Source: Pohlia nutans
Taxonomy: Eukaryota > Streptophyta > Bryopsida > Bryales > Mniaceae
Direction of reading: 5' to 3'
NCBI GenBank assembly: GCA_022496805.1
Contig: CM040090.1
Coordinates: 15,928,001 to 15,992,000 of the forward strand
Length of the DNA: 64,000 bases
Below the pieces are notes generated by a model. The model worked only from the letters and a program-made list of their open reading frames with translations, was not told where the DNA came from and ran no database searches. Position numbers and translations under genes: made by a program. Of this stretch, positions 58,676-64,000 are shown piece after piece (within the stretch, counting starts at the first letter, position 1; every line of letters begins with the position of its first letter).

Positions 58676-59196
58676 GTGCAAAAGGTCCAAAACTGGTAGT
58701 AAAAAGACCAACGCTAGTTCTTAGCTCATGGTTCTCTCACATCGTCGTCTCATCAATACCAAGGCTCCTGCTCTGCTCGCACACTCTGAAACGAAAACCC
58801 TAATTACTCTCCGAAAGTCAAGTCAACTGGGACCCCTCTCCCCCACCACAATCACAAGCAATCAACCAATTTGAGTGTTGAGCGCTTTCCAACAGAGTCG
58901 AAGGCTACGATGAAAGGGAATCCTGGATGTTGAGCTTGCAGATGGCGAAGAAACGAAGCCACTGCTGCTGTTAACTTATTGAAGAATCAGAGAAAGTAGT
59001 TGGAAGTTGGTCGCTGCCAATTCAACTGTCCATTCCCTGCGGACGTCGACCGTTGGTCACAAGGCGCCAACGAGCGGGGACTTGGAACTCGAATTTCATT
59101 TCAAATTTCACCCCGCCCATTTCAAGTTTCACCCCGCCTACTTCAAATTTTGCTTTGGCTTGGGCGGGGTGAGTTGTTGCACATTGTTGTGGAGCG
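58676..59196. promoter_or_regulatory. Shared 5' region of divergent kinesin and KDTA genes
   Basis: The start codons are about 520 bp apart, in opposite directions. The minus strand carries a leader-like AGTAATTAGGGTTTTCGTTTC near 58790-58810 with two short upstream reading frames before ATGGAG. On the plus side CCCCGCCCATTTCAAGTTTC and CCCCGCCTACTTCAAATTTT repeats occupy 59090-59150. No TATA box is evident. Confidence 0.5.
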
Positions 59197-62100
59197 ATGG
59201 CGATGGATGGAGGATGGGCGAGGGTGCTGTACTCCGGCGTGATGACGTCCCTCACGCCGCTGTTGTATCTCCATTTAGAGCTCCGGCGTTGGCAAGGCGG
59301 GGAGCATTACTGGCGATTGCGAGAGCGGATGGGATGCCCGTCACGGGAGCGCCCGCCCGGACTGCTCATCTGGTTTCACGCCGTCTCTGTAGGTGCGTTT
59401 TGGATCCACATTGCAAAGAACCTTAAACCCTAAACCCTGCACCAGAGCTTCCGAAATTTGCATCTAGTTGTTGATCTAGTGATTAACCCCTAAAGGACCA
59501 AGAAATCCGAATTCGGCCTCATGTTTTATTCAGCAGGTGTTATGTAGACTCCTTTTGTTCAAATTTATTTGTTTTTTGACAAACGCATGCAATGTTCTTC
59601 ACTGATTCCAGTGACATAAAATTTGGTTCTATCTAAATTTTGTTTTTCACAATATGGTCGATTGCATTTGTCATTTCAAAACCAAGAATCATTGGTCCTT
59701 TAGGGGTTAAAATGTACACTCAAACCTCTTTAATCTTCAGAACCGCCTGAAGTCGCTATGAATGTGCGACAGTCAATGATAGTGTGCAAGTGTGCAGGAT
59801 GTTTTAGAATATCATTTTAGAGAAGGCATAATAATGAAGAGGTTTGAGTGTGTGTTGATTTTCTTTTCTTCTTTTTTGTGATAACAAATGAAACCCTTTC
59901 AACAAACAAATTACAAGTGTATGTTGGTTTGCATTCCAGGAGAAGGAATTTCGGCGATTCCTGTCATCCTGCGCTGTCGGGAAGCTCTACCGTTCATCAC
60001 AATACTGATGACAACCTCCACTGCCGCTGCTCAGTAAGTGCCACTCCTGAACATGGTCATTTTCCATGTCTGCAGAAGAGGTTGTAAATCTTCTGCAGGA
60101 ACGTTAATTTGTTATGAGAATGGGTTTTCCATGGTTCAACCATGTCTAGCTTGAGTTCTAGGAAGGACTGAAAACACTGGGATAGCGTGCAGCATCCATA
60201 ACATGAATCAAAACAGTGAGGCAAGAAAAGAAATCCAGATTCTTTTTGTGCACAATCTTGAGCTTATGTTATGTTTGTTAAGGCAGGTGTGGCTCGTGTT
60301 AGAATTTTTTGTTTAGTCCTTGGTCGGCATGTGGACTCATGTGAAAGTGATCTCATGTGAAATAAGTTGCTTCATAAGTGGGCCAATTCTTCAATCGTAT
60401 AGTGCTCTAGATTCTTTTGGTGCTACAGTGGAAAGGGTGCACTATTGTAGAATATTATCTTGTTTGCATGAATGATGTTTGTGACGTGGTTTAGGTCTCT
60501 TACAATCTTTTGCTCACAGCTTGGTCTTGGAGCAGCGTCTTCCACCGGAAGTGATATTGCAGGTGGCCTTTTCTTTCATCTCAATAGCGTGCAAGTGTGA
60601 ATTTTTGACACAATTTCGTTTCTCCTGTGTATACTTTTAATTGTTTCTGTAAGTGTTTTTGTTGAGCAGCAAAATGATGGAATATATCTTTCCGATGTGG
60701 ATCAACAGTATGAGTTGCACTGTGGTTGTAGAAAGCAAGGCAATGTCACTATGATGACGAAGGGTTTTTCTTTTATGGTTTTTCTTTTCTTAGTTTCATA
60801 TTAACCAAAAGCACTAACATGACACATTCACTTCACGTTCATTGTGCAGTTTTCACCAGTAGATACACCAATGGCTGTCGAAAGATTCTTGCAGCATTGG
60901 ACTCCAGAAGCTGCTATTTTCATGGAAAGTGAATTATGGCCAACTCTCATTCTTGAGGCTGCTCGGAAGGGTGTACGTCTTTCAATCCCATTTTTCAGCA
61001 TCAAGCTATTAACAGGATTTTCAGTACAATTAGACTGTTTCAAGAACTTTTAGACAATAGCACTCCTTTGATTCATGAAGAAGTTTCTCTATGGTCATAG
61101 GGATCATACAGAATCCTCTCCATGATAGGGGAAGCTTCTCTTTACCATGTTGTCAAAATAATCTAATTTTACTGAAAACCCTGTTTATTATGATAGATAT
61201 TGTTTGATCAAACTGTAGAATCGTGAGGCAATGTCACATCTTGTGGCCTCTTTTTGAGAAGTGACAGGATGAGATTAATCGATTAGCTATATTATGAAGC
61301 CAATGTCAAGGTGGGAGATGGTTCATTGATCTTTTTTCTTCATGTCTCTAAATCTTTGCATATACGTCTGTGCAGATCCCTTTGGCACTCCTGAACGCAC
61401 GTATGTCATTCAAGTCATTTGAGCGATGGTCAGCACCGCCTATGAAACCTCTTGTTGCTGCCATGCTAGCGCGTTTCTCACTTATAGCTCCCCTGGTAGT
61501 ATTCTTTCCAGCTTTGTACTAAATCAATAGCAATCCTGTTGATAACAATGCAACACGTGCCATGGCAATGCACATGAAGTTGCCGCGTTGAAAGCTCTTA
61601 TTCAGTTGTGCCCTTGTGCTCTTGACCAAGGGAACTTCGGAAAATAATCTTCATACCTTTATTGATTGTTGGTATACAAGGTTTTAATTGGTTCCTAAGC
61701 ATGGAGTTCGTGTTTAGTGGAATAACCGGTACTAACTATTTCTTCGGGTTTGGAAACCAGAGCACCAAAGAGGCTATACGCTATCAGATTTTGGGGGCCT
61801 CTCCCTCTGTTATTCACTTTGCGGGGAACTTAAAGTATGGTGAGTTACTTCAACATCAAGTTAGAGGATATTCTTTGCGTCATTTCAAGCACTTTAACAT
61901 ATGTAGGAGTATGATTTTTGGGAGATCAGTATAGAGGTACAAGATCCAAATCTGTTGAGATCAAAATTCTATCACTATGAATTCCTTATGCAACTTCAAA
62001 CTGGGATGTTGTAGACCACTATAAGTGACAATGGATAACCCTGTTTCCATTCGAAGATTACAGACCATAGACATTTGCTTCTCGTTGATCTGATTCAGTT

Positions 62101-63843
62101 GTATTCAACTTGCAGCTAGTGCAGTAAGGGATGCGAGGAGGAAGTCTGGCTTTGGAATGGTTGACATTGAGGCAGCCCTTGTAGATCGTAAAGTCTGGCT
62201 CGCTGCGTCTACTCACGCCGAAGAAGAAAATGGTAATTCCGTTTACTCTAATTTACAGACCAGAAAAAAATTGTTCATGCAGTCCAATAATGTATAAGAG
62301 TACTCTCTTCTTTCTATAATGTCCTTGAACGTTAGAAATTCACTTGGACTTGCCTCTATTTACTGTTGGTTTTTCTTGCTGACATGAGCATGGGAAAGTG
62401 TTCGTGGGATGCTCGCAGCAATCATCAGAGTCCACAAAAAGCTGAAGAATTGGGTTCCACACCTGCTGACCATAATTGCCCCCCGGCAGCCCAGCCGCGG
62501 ACAAATCATAACGACAGTGAGTACACCTTGCGTTTATATAAGCCGCAGCTTTATTAACAGTAATTGATAACGGGCTAGTATTCAAAGATTTAAAATGGCT
62601 AATTTGATTGATCGTATTGGGGAAACTATGATTCAGATGGGGCTAAATTTTGTATCACCAGAATCAGGGAAGAACATTGTATGTGTTGGTCAAAAAATTG
62701 AATAAAATTGAACAAAAGAAAAGTGTCCATATGGTTTACTCAAAACTGCTAAAAACATATGATAGGCTTCTTGGTCCTTTTGGGGTTAATTGACTAACCA
62801 AGTGGTGTGCCCCTGAATGGTCGGAGCAGCATTTCCAACAGCAAGGGTTTAGTGTTGCAGTACGATCTGAAGGCCATCAAATGTCGAGAAACATTGACGT
62901 TTATGTGGCAGATACGTTAGGTTCGTTCCTACACAGTGAGAATAGACATGTTCTCTGCTTCTGTCAATCAAGACACTTTCTCATCTGATTGTAGTTGTTC
63001 TATTCCATTTTGGTACTAAGATAAACTACCCTATGTGTGCCATGTGACTATTTGTACTACTTTGTGACCACTATGTATCAGTGTCTTACATTTAAAAATT
63101 TGTATATACACTATTGGTACATAGTGGCACAAATAGGGTGGCCTAGCATCTCCTTTCCTCGCCTGTTTTACTCACTTCCCGTCTGAAATGTCATATCAGG
63201 TGAACTCAACCATTTTTATGCAATGGTGCCAATTGCATTTGTGGGAGGCTCTCTTGTTCAAGGTTTAGCGGGTCACAATATTGCGGAAGCTGCTGCTGCA
63301 GGCTGTGTTGTCCTGACAGGTACAAAAGTATTACCTCATCGGATAGTTTATTGAAGCCATGCATATCGGTAACCTTCTGGTACTAATACTGAAAAGAGTA
63401 GCTGGGCGAATGTTCAAAAAGGAAGACACTTTTGCAGATACTTATGGAATCCAAATATCGTGCAGGACATCACATTGGTCACTTCCAAGAGATGGTGTGG
63501 GAGATGCAGAAAATGTCTCCCATGTCCGTGCAACAAGTAAGTGTATATTAGACTTCATTTTGGAAAGCAATATATTAGGAGAATAGAGCTATTACACTTC
63601 TCACTTTCATGTGCAACGGTGAGGACATGCGTAATGACTGCTTTGATTTCTGCACAGGTTGATGAGGAGGGATTGGTTGACACTCTGCGCAAATTTCTCA
63701 CTGACGAGACCAGTCTAGACGCAAGGAGGGCAGCAGCTGAAGGTGCACTTAGTGCTGCAGCGAGTGGCGTCGTCACACGAGTATGGGAATTACTCGAATC
63801 ATGTATATTGAAGAAAGGACTTCTTAAAAGAAATCTTACATAA
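59197..63843 (+). CDS. KDTA: 3-deoxy-D-manno-octulosonic acid (Kdo) transferase, plant WaaA/KDTA, 12 exons
   Basis: KDTA transfers Kdo from CMP-Kdo to a lipid A-like precursor; the plant enzyme is thought to be mitochondrial, and its product in plants is uncertain. Exons: 59197-59392, 59940-60033, 60520-60562, 60850-60972, 61376-61495, 61761-61839, 62116-62232, 62389-62516, 62830-62920, 63200-63319, 63466-63536, 63658-63843; 1368 bp, 455 aa, usual length. The N terminus (VMTSLTPLLYLHLELRRWQG) is the membrane-anchor region. WFHAVSVGEG contains the presumed catalytic base E67. ESELWPTLILEA, IPLALLNARMS and LTIIAPRQPSRG follow. AFVGGSL...GHNIAEAAAAG is the GT-B nucleotide-sugar site. The start of exon 9 is uncertain among three in-phase AG sites (62826, 62829, 62841). 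Other junctions are GT-AG and in phase. Confidence 0.95.
59483..59710. mobile_element. TTAA-type MITE (subfamily B), KDTA intron 1
   Basis: It runs TTAACCCCTAAAGGACCAAG to CATTGGTCCTTTAGGGGTTAA, 228 bp. It is the best reference copy of the subfamily in this window. Confidence 0.93.
61011..61185. mobile_element. MITE with ACAGGNTTTTCAGT ends, KDTA intron 4
   Basis: The left end AACAGGATTTTCAGTACAAT and right end ATTTTACTGAAAACCCTGTT are inverted repeats, bordered by TTA. It is 175 bp and matches the ends of 53015-53327. Confidence 0.8.
61850..62080. repeat. Dispersed repeat with GAGGATA end, copy 3, KDTA intron 6
   Basis: AGAGGATATTCTTTGCGTCA, then TTTAACATATGTAGGAGTAT, and later CATAGACATTT match 53972-54309. 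The right inverted end was not found, so this copy is probably truncated. Confidence 0.6.
62585..62789. mobile_element. TTAA-type MITE (subfamily B), left tip lost, KDTA intron 8
   Basis: The right end CTTCTTGGTCCTTTTGGGGTTAA is clear. The interior (TTTTGTATCACCAGAATCAG, GAACATTGTATGTGTTGG) is co-linear with 56980-57208, but the left tip is not recognisable. It ends about 40 bp before exon 9. Confidence 0.75.
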
Positions 63844-64000
63844 TAGCCTTCAAAAAGAGCTCCGCTAACACCTTGGGCTCATATGCTAATTTGAGGAAGA
63901 ATTGCGGTATGCAAGACGCTCTAGTTCTCTGACATCTAGTTCTTTGGCACAAATATTTTTACATCATGAGTTCAAGAATTATTACTTAGCCAACTATTAT

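Overview
This is a nuclear segment of a plant genome, most likely a bryophyte or another seedless land plant. The genes are intron-rich with GT-AG introns. They encode plastid phytoene desaturase, a two-pore vacuolar channel, a plastid-type copper chaperone for superoxide dismutase (SOD), a GDSL hydrolase and plant-type Kdo transferase. A TIR protein of the non-seed-plant style, a divergent non-angiosperm type of two-pore channel and a kinesin-3-like motor argue against a flowering plant. The species cannot be named from sequence alone.

Layout: 1-5.2 kb is repeats, including a dead Tc1-like transposase and a 524-bp inverted-repeat element. A TIR-domain gene lies at 5.28-5.92 kb, framed by two inverted copies of one MITE, with minisatellites at 7.6-8.4 kb. 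Phytoene desaturase (minus strand, 11 exons) spans 10.19-15.24 kb and carries three Stowaway MITEs in its introns. A 3.7-kb hAT-type element with an exact 8-bp target duplication (15.61-19.33 kb) sits just upstream of its start codon. Repeats fill 19.4-22 kb. The two-pore channel (plus, 13 exons) spans 22.88-29.20 kb. A complete Tc1-type DD34E transposon follows at 29.44-31.04 kb. The copper chaperone (plus, 5 exons) spans 34.18-39.50 kb, with an intact antisense Gag-like ORF in its last intron. From 39.5 to 46.6 kb there are only MITEs and one odd repeated ORF. The GDSL hydrolase (plus, 5 exons) spans 46.69-51.10 kb. A divergent kinesin (minus, 13 exons proposed) spans 53.28-58.68 kb and is head to head with Kdo transferase (plus, 12 exons) at 59.20-63.84 kb.

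Exons were joined by reading splice sites and protein-family homology. Every multi-exon model closes in frame: PDS 554 aa, TPC 752 aa, CCS 309 aa, GDSL 366 aa, kinesin about 711 aa, KDTA 455 aa. The genes are unrelated housekeeping functions (carotenoid synthesis, vacuolar cation release, copper delivery to SOD, secreted esterase, microtubule motor, Kdo transfer) and do not form a pathway.

The most unusual content is mobile DNA. At least sixteen short elements of 0.2-0.95 kb begin TTAA-CCCCTAAA and end TTTAGGGG-TTAA, the signature of piggyBac-type non-autonomous elements. The Tc1-type transposon is complete and intact. A Stowaway MITE supplies part of a splice donor in PDS, and a MITE end encodes the last residues of the kinesin. 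The channel carries an animal-like second selectivity filter and degenerate EF-hands.
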